A stretch of DNA of 64,000 bases from Myoxocephalus aenaeus (Eukaryota > Chordata > Actinopteri > Perciformes > Cottidae), in assembly GCA_038501785.1 (NCBI GenBank), contig JBAMJR010000006.1, forward strand, positions 3,257,001-3,321,000, in the 5' to 3' direction. Positions 11,113 to 24,019 of the stretch are shown piece by piece. Below the pieces are notes generated by a model. It was given only the letters and a program-made list of their open reading frames with translations, was not told the origin of the DNA and searched no databases. How positions within the stretch are numbered: position 1 is the stretch's first letter; each line of letters starts with the position of its first letter. The translations under genes and the position numbers were made by a program.

Positions 11113-14100
11113 TCAAACGCGACTCGCTGGTCTGCAGCAGTAGGTGCAGCTTCTCAGGCTGTCCCGGTCTGCGCTGCCCTCGGTGCTTCCGCGACGGCCG
11201 TCCTCATAGTGGGACACTGGAGATGAGAGCAAAACAAGGGAGCATGTGAAGTAAAAGGGATGTTCTGGTACTCTTCAATAGGGTCTTATTCTCATAATAA
11301 TGGCCATTCTGAATATGGATCGTAATAACTTTGCACTCACCACCTCCTTTGTCGAGATTTGGGAAATTTGACGCCTGCAAAACCACATATCTGACCAAGC
11401 AGCAGGAGCCGCCTCAAGCTTTTCAAAATAAGTAATTTTTCCTTCACTATGAAGTTAGCACTTCATGTTTAGCTAATACTTGGTGCTCAGACCCAGGTTT
11501 AAAATATCATAATTTTCCTTGAACAAGTGAATTTATGTTCAGCAGAAAGTTCATGCCTCATCTAAATCTCTCATTACCTGTCAAACCCTACAAACCCATC
11601 CTCTCCTGTTTGTCTCAGTTTTCTTGACTTCCTTCTCTTACCCTCACCTCCCTCCCTCTGTCTGTCCCTCTTCATCCTGGCATCCCCCTTTTCATTCCCG
11701 CCATCCTCCCTCTTCAATTCAATCCCGTGTAAACCTCTCCCATCTTCCCCTTCTCTACCATCTAAGGTTCAAAGTTGGATGTCAATGCCTGAGGAAGATT
11801 TCTTCCTTTCTGCCCTACATTTGTCTTTGTCCAGCCAAACCTGCGCCCTCCTTTTCCGGATTCTGCATTTGCGTCATATGGGATAGTTGGTAGAGATGAG
11901 AAAGGTGCTTGCTCAAGACAGTTGTATCGTTGCAAAGTTAACCGCAAGATGGTTAAAATACTGTGAATTTACAATGTATCACAATATCATCACAAACCTT
12001 TTAACTTCATACTGTGGCAGGATGCTAGAACCAGACATCTGAAAATAGACTGAGAGTGTTTGTTCATTCACTGATAACTTACAGCTCTCCTCCTCCCCGT
12101 TCCCCAGATCATCTTCCTCCTCCTCCTCTTCCTCTGGGACCAGATGTCCATGGCAGGGACTGGTGGGAGTAATCTGACTAGGTCCCTCGAGACTGGTACC
12201 CAGCTGCAACTTCCGCATGTGGCGCACCACCGCTGTGGCATTAAATGCTTGCTACATGGGCAGAGAGAGAGGAAGGTAAAACCTGTCCGTGACTGACAGC
12301 GACTGACTGAGTAAAACAGTAACGGTGTACACGATGTGTGTCTGCTAATCTTAATACTGCTCGTTGAGTAGGCTGCTTGAGGATTCCACCGCGGCACTGA
12401 CCTTCCATTTACTTTTGGCAAAGTTCTTCTTGATTTGAGCGCTGACAGATTCGTGGATATTCTTGTCCAGAGCTGTGTCTCCGCAGATCCTGAAAAGTCA
12501 ACAAGAATTACAGAATATAAAGGCAGTAGCGCCAACTGGCTAAAGATTATTCGTCTTATTATTTCTCAATAAGTAGATTGACAGAAAATAAATCAGCAGA
12601 TATTTTGATAATTCATTCAACATCTGAAGATTTTATACTTTTCTTTGTCACATATACATGATGGTTCCCAAACTAACACAAATTAGACCCTCTTTGAAAT
12701 GTGTTATTACAGAAAGTGGATGAAACCCATGACCAAAATAGTCTCCTATTCTGCCATTGTGTTACTTATGGGGGGATTTATAGGGACGGTGTATTATTCC
12801 CCTTTTGCTGGGGCTCCCTAGCACACACACCACTGACATAGTAAACTGAATATCACTGTTGGTTGGATAAAACAAGATATTTGAATGTGCCACTTTTGAC
12901 TGGAAAATAGACAAAGAGATTAAACAATTAATCGAGAAAATAATTAACAGATGAATCAATAATGAAAAAAATGCAGCCCCACTATTGATTCTTTTTTCAA
13001 TGTATTGATTAATTCATTTTGACTGTGAAAACTGGCCATAATCATTTTCAAGAACCCACAGTGATGTATTTAAATTTCGACCAACAGTCCAAATCCCAAA
13101 GAGTATCAATGTACAATAATATAAAGCATCTTAAAGCTAGAGAATGCTTGATAAATTAAAATTGTTCAATTTTTCAGTTCCGTCTATTAACTAATTGCCA
13201 AATAGATAGATATAGACATAAGTATTTTGACTTTCTTACCATGGGTGCTGGAGGGCCTGGTCACATGTATATCTCTTCAATGACTCTTTCTCCATTAGGT
13301 GACAGATGAAGTCTTTGGCTACAAACAAAAATCAATCATAATGTGAAATTCAACACTGATTTGTTAGTTTTCACTGTTGGATCTGCTGTACACATTTGTA
13401 GTAATCGGTACCTGAATCTGAGATGTCGTCCCAATATGGAGAGTCAAATTCATACTCTGCTTTCAGAATCTGCTCGAATAACTTGGAATCGTTTTCATCG
13501 TAAAACGGAGGATACCCGCATAACCTGAGGGAGCGATATTGGAACATATTCAATGCTAGTACTATCTGTACATACTACTCAGTGATGAATGAGCTCAGAC
13601 TTACAGAATATAAGAAATAACTCCGATGGACCAGCAGTCCACTGCTTTGCTATACGGCTTCTGAGCGAGCACCTCAGGAGCTGTGAAATGCACACACAGC
13701 AGACATTCAGGAAAAGTGGAAAATAGAGCTGAAGAGGGGGTGAATTCAAGTAATCTTGACCTTTCTGTAATACCATGTGATCTTGGTCACGTTGAACAGG
13801 TAGAGAGCACTTGTGAAACACTTGCAATTGACTCAGTAGTGGATGAAAGAGCTTATCACAGCGCAATGAATAAAGAGGGGATATGAGTTGAACGGCAAGC
13901 GCTAAGTTCACATGAAAGAGATCGGGGCGAGAAGGAGAGGCTGACCAGTGAAATAAAGGCCTTACCCACATATCCAGGAGTTCCGCAGGCTGTGGACATG
14001 ACACTGCCTGCTCCCTCAATCTTTGACAGTCCAAAGTCACTGATCATGATTTTGGAGTCTTCGTCCATACTGTAATACAGCAGATTCTCTGGCTGCAGAC

Positions 14101-15957
14101 GACAAGCAGAGCGATCAAAGAGGAGGGTGAGAGAAAAGGGAGGGAAAGCGTCAACTGCAAGCCAGATTGAGCTGTTTTATTTCTGTCTTCCCTGAGCAAC
14201 GATACCTTCAAGTCTCTGTGAACGATTAACATATCGTGGAGATATTTGACTGCATCCAAGATCTGGTGGATGAGTTGGCTGGCATCTCTCTCTGTGTAGA
14301 AACCTTTCTCCACAATCCTGTCGAACAACTCGCCTCCAGATACCCTGCCAGGTGGAAATCATGGTGGTTTTGTATTGAATTTGGGCTATAAGTAACACTT
14401 GTACAGCCAAATATTGTTGTTGTTTTAATTCTAGACATATATGTGGCCAAATATAATTTTACAGAAAGTGCGAGTAAAATGATACACAATACATCTAGAA
14501 TATTTGGTGCAGTAAAAAAAAAGTACAATGCTTTGGCTTTGAATATTTTAATTAATAGATACTATACATATAATGAATGTATGAATATATATGAAAATAG
14601 AATAAGATAATCCTGAAAGCTATTTGAGGGGAAACGTAAAGGGAAAACTGCATGTTAACTGAATGTTAATGTAATAAAAGATACTTAGATCCACTAGCGA
14701 CATTTTTAAAGGTTTTGTTTTTTCTGAGAAACCGTCCCCAACCACAAAATATACAATTTACAAATATGGTAACAGAGAAATCAATTTTCAGTAAATTGAT
14801 GAATAAAATATTTACAGTGAAAGTGCATGCTCAGAGAGCCCCTGAGAAAGAGAAGTACTTACAGCTGCATGACTAGATATAGGTGGGATGTACTTTCAAA
14901 GATGTCCTCTAGCGTAACAATGTTGGGGTGCTTGATTCTGAGAAAGATTAAATGGACAGAAATAGTAACATTTCTGTCATGCTTTAAATTGGTCACCATA
15001 TGGCATTCTTGCTGCATTATACACATTCAAAACAGTTTGAAAGGCCATGCAGTTAATTGGGATAAACACTTTGCATTTGCCCTCTTCTCTGACAATATAA
15101 GTTGTAAAAACCTCTCAGATCAGCTCTCGATACAGTGACAACCGCTTGCTAAGAAACCCAATGACCAGCTGGAACCAGTAGAACAGTTTGGTATATTGTA
15201 GTTGGAGGGCTTAACAGAATAACTATCACAAATACAGATCCCACCAACTGGTTTGTTTATTGTTATGAAGCAGCCGACAGACAGTCGAGCATCTCTCTTG
15301 GCTCCCAAGTCAAGTTGACACAGCATCGCTGTAACACATCGGCAGCTGCTGAGATGTGATTTTTCGTCAACATTTTTTCAGATTCTCATGACTCTCTCAT
15401 TTATTTAATAGTGACTTTAAGTATTTGACCAAACTCCACTCCTCCCATTCTGCCATATCTCTCTCCTTCTATCATACCCTACCCCCTCTCCGCTTCCCCA
15501 CCCTCTCTGTCTCATTCTCTTTCTTCAGTGCACTGCTGCGGGGAACTCCACACCATCTCCGCCTCTGTGTGCTGTTGCCCTGGCAACAGGGACACTAAAA
15601 ATAGGTCTATCTTCTTTACTCCTGACATTTCCGGTGCACAATCCCACTGTTTCTACTGACACCATGCATTTAGTCACCCATTCAATTGACCCCTTGCATA
15701 TATTATGCATCTGTGCATGCTTTGCTGGAAGAGACGGCACTGACTAATTTGTCCCGTTGGACACAAAGCACCAGCTGACGCATCGCAAGGAACTTAGGTA
15801 ACCTCACCTGTGTAGTACAGCGATCTCATTTTCGATGTTGTTCTCTTTGCCTTCCAATGCTTTCTTGGGGATGCACTTGATGGCCACCAGCCTCTGAGTC
15901 CTCTTCTCCTCTGCTAGTACCACCTCTGAGAAAGCTCCCCTGAAACACAGGCAGTGT

Positions 15958-16025
<68 letters not shown>

Positions 16026-18255
16026 GCAAAACGTTAGAGAAAGTAAGAGGAATGTGTTGGGGTGTGGAGTGAAATAGACAAGATAGGAGAGTATTGTTTC
16101 TAGGCTATATGGGCCATGATGGATTTAAATTTGACTAATTTTAAGAAGGAACATTTCATGCAAATCATTGTATTATTATTTATTTTTTTCAGTGCAAAGG
16201 GTGTTTTTATCTGATTCCCACACTAAATAAAGAACAGTTAGTAGATATGTTTGTGGCCTCCTAAAACTGCCTCTCAACTATCTACAAGGTTTAAAAAAAT
16301 ATCGTGTGTGGTGTTTAGATGAATAATTCAAAATGGTGACATTACTGAGAGTTTGGGGGTGCTGAGAAAACGCTCAGGAGGTACAGCAACAGATGCATAC
16401 AGACATTTATATCACTTGTTTCAACCAAAAAAAATAGACTATTTTTACTCTCTTCAATAATAAATACAGTAAATGTGGTGTGGCTGTTTCTGAGGGAGAC
16501 TCGCCTGCATTATGTATTACGGTGATGGTGAGAGGCAGAATAGTGTGTATTTACACAGTCTCCCCAAAGGAGCGTGGGAGGGAGCTCAGGAGGAGGCCTG
16601 AACGCACAAACATTGTTAGCAACCGCAGGGATCCTTTACATGTCTTTGAAACAGCACCGTCACGCAATACACAATGGGAGTTCAATGTTCATGTTTTAGG
16701 AAATATCCCCTCTTCTTTTCCATCCGTCACACTGTGCAGCACCTTGAGGATTTCGCAATATGAAGTTCACTTAAGTGTGTAACCTAAACTGAAAGGATGC
16801 AGACATCAGCACTGTGATAAGAAGGCAAACCTGTCTCACGCTCTGTTTATTCTGCTTGTAATGGTTATTAACAGTTAATTATAGCGCACTAGAGTCATTG
16901 TGCAACCCTGACCTTCTGTTGGTGCCCCTCCTCCCATCACCATGTCATAATAAATGCCCAGTGTGGATCTGTGGTGATCCTTGAGATGGCTTTGTACCGT
17001 GGCCATCTTGTGCTCAACGAAACCAGCGCAGCAGAAACGTTTGCATAGAGAAGCTGATGCACATGAGGAGAGACAATTCTCACATCTCTGATTTCATTTT
17101 TTAAACAGTCCTGAAAATAATCTCAAAACTAAATCACATAAAGCTCAAATTCTCATCGACCCATAAAAGCATTTTAATGTGTTTAAGTCTGCAGCTTTTA
17201 GAGCGACGGATTCCTCAGAGGATCAGGAGTGACAAAACTCTATTATTGGTGTGTAATAATCTATTTAGTCTTATTGGCTGTTTACTTTAAAATAGAAGGG
17301 TAAATTGGCCAAGACAGGGAGACGGACACGTAGTGGCCCGAAAGGTGGTGACTGAGTATTTATTGTGGGAACTGAAAACAGTGTTTCTATTTCTAGACAT
17401 GCATGGAGAAAGGCTTTGATTATTTTAATATTTTTATGGTGAAAAATGCAAGTCAGGATGTCCAAGAACCCATGTCGGTGTCTTCAAATGTCTTTTGTCA
17501 TACCAACAGAGAAAACAGAGAAAAGCAGCAAAAAGTTGGAACTACATCATGTTTTCCATTTATTCTTTAAATTAGTTTAAATTCAGTTTACAGTAACGAG
17601 AGGATGACAGTAACAACAGTACCAGTATAGCAACAATATACCGTTATTTTATCCATTATTATAAAATGACTACTGTCAGAACTGTACTACAATAAATATC
17701 TGCTTACAAATTTTGAGTCAAGTTTATACTGTATGTGACCTGATCTGTGCTTTACCTATGCTACTCCTAAAAAGAAAGGTTTGCTCTTCTGTTGCCGTGA
17801 GACAGATTGTAATTACTGTAAGCATCCAGTTGCTAATTTCTACTTGGAGACGTAGGGGTGGGCTCTCAGGGGGTTCGGGAAGTGGAACGGCAGTCAGAGG
17901 AAGAAAGGAAGCTACTGCTGTTATTCACAACGGATGAGATTTAGTTAACAGCTCATGTGTAAGTTTTGAAATGAGGAGTGAAATGATTATTGTCCAGATT
18001 TAAAGACTTCTTTTTTTTTACAGTCTCAGATTAGAAAACACAATTTATTTTTACCACCAGCAAACAGCAACAGACCACTCTGTTTTATCTATTTCATGCC
18101 AATAAATAGTCCTGGCCTGCACATTGACTTGCTGTTATCAAATTTAAATAAATAAGTTGTATATGACTCATTGGCCTCAAGACACATAGCTGACGCTCAG
18201 CGTTTTTTGTGTACACGAATAAGACTGTCAACACATATTTTTAGACTAAACCTCC

Positions 18256-18335
<80 letters not shown>

Positions 18336-18793
18336 ACACCACTGCGTGGGTCTCTGTCTGACACACAAACACACACTCACACATATCACACACAGGTTGT
18401 TGAAGACACTTTAATCCCAGCTGTTCATAAGGGAAAATATTGATTTACACATTCTCATACTGCTGTCAGTGTCTCTCCGTGCTTTTCACTGTGACAAGTG
18501 TGCTCTTCTTGCACTCTTAAAGGCTTCGCCTGACAAGAGAGCGGGATGTAATTAAATCCCATTTGCACTGAAAATGATGGATGTCTGCTGCAATGTCAAA
18601 TGTTGTTCATAATGTTCTTTTTTTTGTTCTAAAGATACACTATCAATCAAGTCAGTCAGGGCCCTTGGACCTGTTGCAGTCAGCTTTCAGCATCCGAACG
18701 GTTTATCGATCTTACCTGATGCGAGTGCACCCTTCAAGTCCAGCATGCCTCCAAGTCCCGAAAAAGCTTTCTCTTTTTAGCCTAATCCATATT

Positions 18794-18883
<90 letters not shown>

Positions 18884-21800
18884 TGGGAGTGTGTGTGTGT
18901 GTGTGGGAGTGTGTGTGTGTGTGTGTGTGGGTTTAAGACAAAGAAACAAAGAGAAGACTGGGTATGTAAGGACATACAGTATTATCCCCTTCCAAACAAT
19001 CTCCACATTCATTGTTACATCGACATCATTATGAAAAATAACTATATATTCATATCAACAAAGTTTGGGACTGGATCATTCACTTTTCCATCTACTCTAC
19101 TAAAGTCATGCGTAGGTCAAACTTCTTAACTCCTCTGCTCTTCTCAATAAACAACCACCATGAGAGCTTTCCAACAGTGTTTAGTACTCGTCATTTATGC
19201 TCCTACACATTATCCACCTGGACTGCACCAGTAGTTCTTAAAACTCACCTCCCCCATATCTTCTTATAGCTTTGTTTCTTTTCTAAGGCACCATTCTGAT
19301 GCTTTGTGTTTTAGTTCAAAATTAAACTATCCATCATATGCCTAATATCTGTCTTTGAATTTCCAATTTGATGCAAAACTCAATTAAACAATGAGTATTC
19401 TACTATTCAATACAATAGCCTTTTGAGAATGGGGCACTGGAACTGCTGCTATACTGCTGAGAGGCAAAACCAAATGCTGCAGCTCTATGCAGGTTTAGTT
19501 GTTTTGAGCTCATTATTTTGAGTTGGCAGACAAGTTCACAAAGGCAGACCGTATTCTCACAAAATAAGTACTCTGCTGGGGATGTTTAAAGGTGCCATAT
19601 TCTGGATTCATAGCATTGTCGTAGCAGCAACTATTTGCTATTTAAAGATGTAGTGGAGTAATGTCTCCCTGAGCAGAGTATAAAGTCACTCTTGTAAGCC
19701 GCGCCCACCCTGTTAGCTCTGTCAGCACATTTGCCATAGTTTGCACTGTTAGCGCTGTGAGAACCATTAGCTGCGAGACGTCGGTTGAGAGCAGTTGAGA
19801 GGCAATCAAAATGCTCCCAATCTCAAATGTAGCACCTTTAAAACAGGGTTTACTGCTGTTTTGTGGTCTGCTGCCAGCTTGTGGGGATATCTCTGTCCAT
19901 GGGATTCATACGCTGAACTCATGCATCAATATATCACTACTCCTTCAAGTCCCACCGCAACATCCTATTTATTTGACGTTCTGTAAAAGCACCAAACCAT
20001 GGACAAAAGTTACAAAAAGATGTTATGGGACGTTTCATTTAACTGGAAAAGACACAGAGTTAGCTAGAAGTTAGCTAGAATCTCATAAAGTGTGTTATGC
20101 AATCACATGACAAAATTGCAACAGACATATGGCTCCATATTGACTTTGAATTCTCAACATCTCAACTCCAAGAGGCATCAGAAGAATAGTTATTTATGTT
20201 TACATCATAGATAAATGACAGGATAAAAGTGATAACAAAAAACATGTGGTGATATCTGTAGCGTGGGGGAATTGTTTAAATCTGCTAAACCTACAGTTTG
20301 TCCTGAAGTGGACTCCAAACAGAGGTAGAACTGTGAGGATTAGCTGGATCTGAATATAATATTTCAACATAAATCAATTAACTTCATGCACTGAATTCCT
20401 GGATAAAGCTCCTCTGTAATCTTCTCTTCGAGCATAAGGAGCTTTTCCGTCAACACATTAATTCTGCCCTCTGCCAGGTCCAGCTATGGTGACAGGAGGG
20501 AAAGAATATGACTACAGCTTTCCCCCCATCTTTTTTAATAAATCTGGGACTGGCTATCCTGTCAATTCATTATTTCAATCCTTGTTATATAACCCTTCAT
20601 ATTATACTCCAAATTACAATCACAGTTTTGAGTTTCTGTGAGAATTAGTGGATTCATAACAGAAGTTATCAGCGTTCAGCAGTCATGTGTTCTCAGATAG
20701 ACCGTCTGCATCGCATCTCACATTCGGAGCTCTGAGACCAATGGAGTCTTATTTGATGTCCTCCTACAGCGCTCGACATAACCAGACAGCCTCATCGTCA
20801 ACCCACTGCTATTTCATTTTTTGGGATTTGAACCATCTGATTCTGCGCAGCTTCTCTGGGGGAGCAGGTGTGATTCCAAGCAAATAGAAAACAAACACAG
20901 TCCATATGGCACACTGGTGTCATCACAGGTGGACATGTGCTAGGTCACTTCTACTTAGTCTGGGTGGGGGGCCTCCTGACCATCTGCGCTAAGTTGTGTC
21001 CCCCTGGGAGATGCAGTCCCAGGTCTGTGTAAGTCCAGCCCTCACCATTACAGGCAACCTTTTCCCTGCTGGTTGGGGATTCATTTAGCAATTTATAACA
21101 AAATGAAGGTGTATTTACTTTAAAGTTTTATGTAAATGTGATGTATTTTAGATTCCAAACTACAAGCAACAGAAAGAAGTTGCCACCAGGCCACATCACA
21201 ACAACACGTAGGTGAGTTGAACTTTTGAAACGTTTTTCAGATAAATCTTACGCAGCACCTGCAGAAACTGGTTTATGTGATCTATTGTTTTGCTTTGAGC
21301 ATGCACATGCTCTTGATCCTTTAAGAAATTAAGATAAATACATAACTTGTATTGCCCTCCAGTCAATCATCACATGAGCAGAGGAAGGTGCAGCTGACTT
21401 ACATAGTCAGATATAGACCGGTTATATTAAGATATTGCAGGTTTCATTACGTTTAGTAGTATTCCTATGCTAATAACTTGTGGGCGATAATAAAGAAACA
21501 CTGAGTTACATTATAGTTTAGTTTCAACAACCATGTCAGAGCTAACATGAAGGCCAGACTGCTTAAATATCACGTGAACTCCACATTATGCACATTACAC
21601 AGTATCTACACTGGCTTGGCAGGATTGGCTTAGATCAGTGATTGCTGCTATACAATATAGATCATATGTGGTGAGTCGCTAAAATAAAGTTTGACATTAG
21701 ATGTCTTTGTCATATTGTTTCTGAAACATAAAACAGTGTTACATTTAAAATACTCATCTTCACAAATACAGTCGTAATGTCCAAAATAGGGAGAATAACT

Positions 21801-22500
21801 AAATTGACAATAATGCTCATTGATAAACATATGTAATTGCAGCGCCCTAGCGCCGTCATTTTAAACTCATGATCTACTCACAGTTATGGCAGCATATATA
21901 AACTGTTTCCAAAACTAGATTGAGTGAAGTTGTTATCGCTTTTGTTAATATATACTCTGCTATTTACTTTGCATTGCCTTTGAACAGTCAATCCATAAAA
22001 ACGTTAATCAATTTCAAATGCTTCTGCACAGCTCAGAAGAAAGTCTAACAGGCCAAGGGAAAGACATGCGTGTTTGAATACTTCCAGGCGAGTGGGAAAT
22101 AGTTGAGTCAGCATCCGACAGCGGCCAAGAACAAGACAAGCCTGAGTCAAAATAGGCAGAAGTGACAGGCCCGTCCAAAATGTCAGTCAAATTTGTAGAG
22201 ACTCCAGACTCAAACACTGCAGCCCTGACAGCATGCACAGATGGGGGGACGAATGAGTGGTGCCGCCCTTTGACCCTCTTGGTTTTTTCAACTCTCTTTG
22301 AATTGCAACTCTGTTATCTGCAAGTCAACTGACACAGCTGAGGTGTTTGGGACCATTAGGGGTCTCGGGTCAGCCTTGACCTGACAACAGAACTAAACTA
22401 CCAGTGCAACTTACGTTCCCAGCACTTCTTTGAAGTCATAATGTTCTTTGATGTCTGATGTCTTCTTTTTCCATCCATTTCCATCCTCTCCAAGAGGCAT
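11113..22500 (-). CDS. camk1: Calcium/calmodulin-dependent protein kinase I (camk1, 11 coding exons)
   Basis: Coding exons in transcript order: 22500-22415, 15939-15808, 14937-14863, 14344-14206, 14092-13966, 13680-13605, 13524-13412, 13318-13240, 12489-12402, 12251-12083, 11216-11113, giving 395 aa (human CAMK1 370). It is a cytosolic Ser/Thr kinase switched on by Ca2+/calmodulin and by CaMKK. Seen: Gly-loop GTGAFSEVVLAE, ATP lysine K50 in VAIK, HRDLK (140-144), DFG (163-165), activation-loop Thr178 in STACGTPGYV (the CaMKK site), APEVLAQKPYSKAVDCWSIG, then the autoinhibitory/calmodulin-binding segment (about 285-325) ending VVRHMRKLQLG. The tail carries a Glu/Asp run (about 345-353) and a Cys-rich end (CTYCCRPASRV). 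A (TG)n tract precedes exon 2 in the transcript. The paralogue is CAMK1 rather than 1D/1G by overall identity; a fish-specific duplicate suffix cannot be assigned. Confidence 0.93.
12490..13239. repeat. hAT-like non-autonomous transposon remnants in a camk1 intron
   Basis: The intron between camk1 coding exons 8 and 9 contains phrases typical of a dispersed fish hAT-type element: 'AATTAATCGAGAAAATAATT' followed by a degenerate 'CAGCCCC' end near 12915-12980, and 'GTAAACTGAATATC' with 'AAAACAAGATATTTGAA' upstream. From about 12985 to 13160 a second, inverted stretch shows 'CAACAGTCCAAATCCCAAAG', the reverse orientation of the same family. Both are eroded with no transposase. Family name is from memory and needs a repeat-library search. 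Confidence 0.5.
15961..16022. repeat. (CA)n microsatellite, (TG)n in camk1 transcript
   Basis: Perfect 62-bp CA tract on the plus strand. In the camk1 pre-mRNA it reads (UG)31 and ends 21 nt before the acceptor of coding exon 2 (exon starts at 15939). Confidence 0.98.
18257..18331. repeat. Compound GATA/GA microsatellite
   Basis: Several GATA units run directly into a (GA)n tract of about 55 bp, within the camk1 first coding intron. Confidence 0.95.
18798..18930. repeat. (TG)n microsatellite
   Basis: Long TG tract of about 80 bp followed by TG blocks interrupted by TTTGTGGGAG and GTGGGAG units. It reads (CA)n in the camk1 transcript and is far from any exon. Confidence 0.97.
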
Positions 22501-22533
22501 CCTACAACGCTGATCGGATTCGCCACACTACAG
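22415..22533 (-). other. camk1: camk1 exon carrying the start codon
   Basis: On the minus strand a pyrimidine-rich stretch and CATAG acceptor precede this exon, which has 33 nt of 5' UTR, the ATG at 22500, and ends at a GTAAG donor. The encoded N-terminus (MPLGEDGNGWKKKTSDIKEH, then YDFKEVLGT) aligns with the CaMKI N-terminus preceding the Gly-loop. Confidence 0.85.
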
Positions 22534-23912
22534 CTATGGGGCAAAAAGAGCAGAATAGAAATTGTGAGTAGAATCAGAGACTGTACGATTAAGTGTAGTG
22601 TGTAATCAAATCAAGATAAATCTCTGATCAGGAGGTTTTGCTAAATCAAACCAATGATTCACTGTTTGGACCATGTGACTTGTAATGAATTAAGTGTTAA
22701 AGACAAACAATCCCCCAATGGCAACATGGTTTTGTATCATACTGTACATTTATAACCACCCTCTGATGATGTCTCTATTACAAACATCATTCCAGCACAC
22801 AGTGGTGAAATAATAGATAATATTTGAAATATGATATATACAATCAATGAGCACTCAACTCTTGCACCAGGTACTTAATTATGAGTATTTAGGCTGCATA
22901 ATATATTGTGCTTCAGTTTCAGTTTAATATACCCATTACCGTTTGGCTAATTGAATATTCAACTTAAACCATTAGAAACCATTGATTTCCCTGATTAAGT
23001 GCTCTTGTTATTGATGTCACAAAGAAAAGTTACTTTTTTTGTCATATATGCATGATGGCTAAAAAAATTCTTATGTGTTTTATGTTTATGTTTTATAAGC
23101 ATAAGACAGGATACATCTGAGTAAACTTGTATAAGGCTGCGGAAAATGTCATGTATGATAATAATGAATGAATAAAAACAAAAACGAACAGGAAGGAACG
23201 ACAAAAAAAACCTGCACACTGAAAAGAGAATATGATTACTGCCGCCCATAAAGCTTCAACCCACAACAACTTACTTTGCTGACAAGACAACCGGCTGGAC
23301 AACAATAAATAGCAACAAATAACAGAAAGTAGGGAAAACAGAGCAGCAGATACAGATACAGTCGCAAAGAAGGGACCATGCACCGCCGCAAAAACAAACC
23401 CATGGTCATAAAGGCAGATACCAGCTGGGGGACTTGAGCTATATTTAACATCTGAAGCTTTAAACAATAAGGTTGCTCTAAAGAAAAAATAAAAATAAAT
23501 CTACGAATACAAGAGCTCAGGTGAAATGGAAGCTGCATTCCACTGAGAAACATTTGGTAACCTGCTTTGCATTAGGGCTGCAGGGCGTGAATTGCAAGCA
23601 GGGGGTTGAATGGGAATTACAACGTTTTGCCGGTTCGATAGGTCTGCAAAACTGAAAACGAGTCCCACTTTCGTGTTGGTGATCATGTAAGAGAGAACAG
23701 GCGGTGTGGGTGTGCGAAGCGTAGCCTACTGCAGCGCTCAAGGGTATGGCAGTCAAAGGCAGGCAGCATCGTTGGGTTAAATCAGGAGGCTGCAGGCATG
23801 CGACAATGGAGGCGCGCACATCACGCTTTGCAAGTTTAACAGAAAAACTGCACGATCGATTATGTATTTCGGGAAATATATGACTGTAAACAAAAACAAA
23901 AAAAAGACTTAC

Positions 23913-24000
23913 CTAAATTGCGATCTGTGGCTGTGGTGTGTTCTCCTTCCCTCTGGGAGCGTTCTGGTTGCTGTGCTTGTGCGCAGCGCTGGATCCGCTC
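23913..24000 (-). other. camk1: Probable non-coding first exon of camk1
   Basis: On the minus strand a strong donor (TTTAG then GTAAGTC) ends at 23913, preceded by a sequence of higher GC content than the flanks, with no ATG in frame. The next acceptor in the same orientation is at 22534, just before the camk1 start codon. The transcription start (right edge, about 24000) is approximate. Confidence 0.55.
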
Positions 24001-24010
24001 TGACTTCTCC

Positions 24011-24018
24011 TGACGTCA
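24011..24018. promoter_or_regulatory. Perfect cAMP response element (CRE) palindrome
   Basis: TGACGTCA, the full palindromic CREB/ATF site, sits immediately upstream of the inferred camk1 first exon. Full CREs close to start sites are the functional class, so this is a plausible CREB input to a kinase that itself acts upstream of CREB. The site is certain as a sequence; its use is inference. Confidence 0.6.
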
Positions 24019-24019
24019 A

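Larger units (their letters stand above)
15940..22414. other. camk1 first coding intron (6.5 kb)
   Basis: Intron between the start-codon exon and the ATP-binding exon of camk1. No nested gene is recognised. It holds the (CA)n tract at its 3' end, a GATA/GA compound microsatellite (18257-18331), a (TG)n tract (18798-18930), and eroded dispersed-repeat phrases near 17390-17530 (resembling the hAT-like family) and 19580-19800 (a phrase 'GTAGTGGAGTAATGTCTCCC' often repeated in fish genomes). Remaining sequence shows nothing I can name. Confidence 0.55.

Noticed and set aside
18581..19129. 182-codon open frame with Cys-Val repeats
   Set aside because: Translation of the (TG)n tract inside the camk1 intron; antisense to the gene and without domain content.
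23093..23553. Overlapping minus-strand open frames of 105-124 codons upstream of the camk1 start exon
   Set aside because: They lie in the 5' UTR intron, rich in hydrophobic low-complexity residues, with no homology recognised and no splice-compatible link to camk1.
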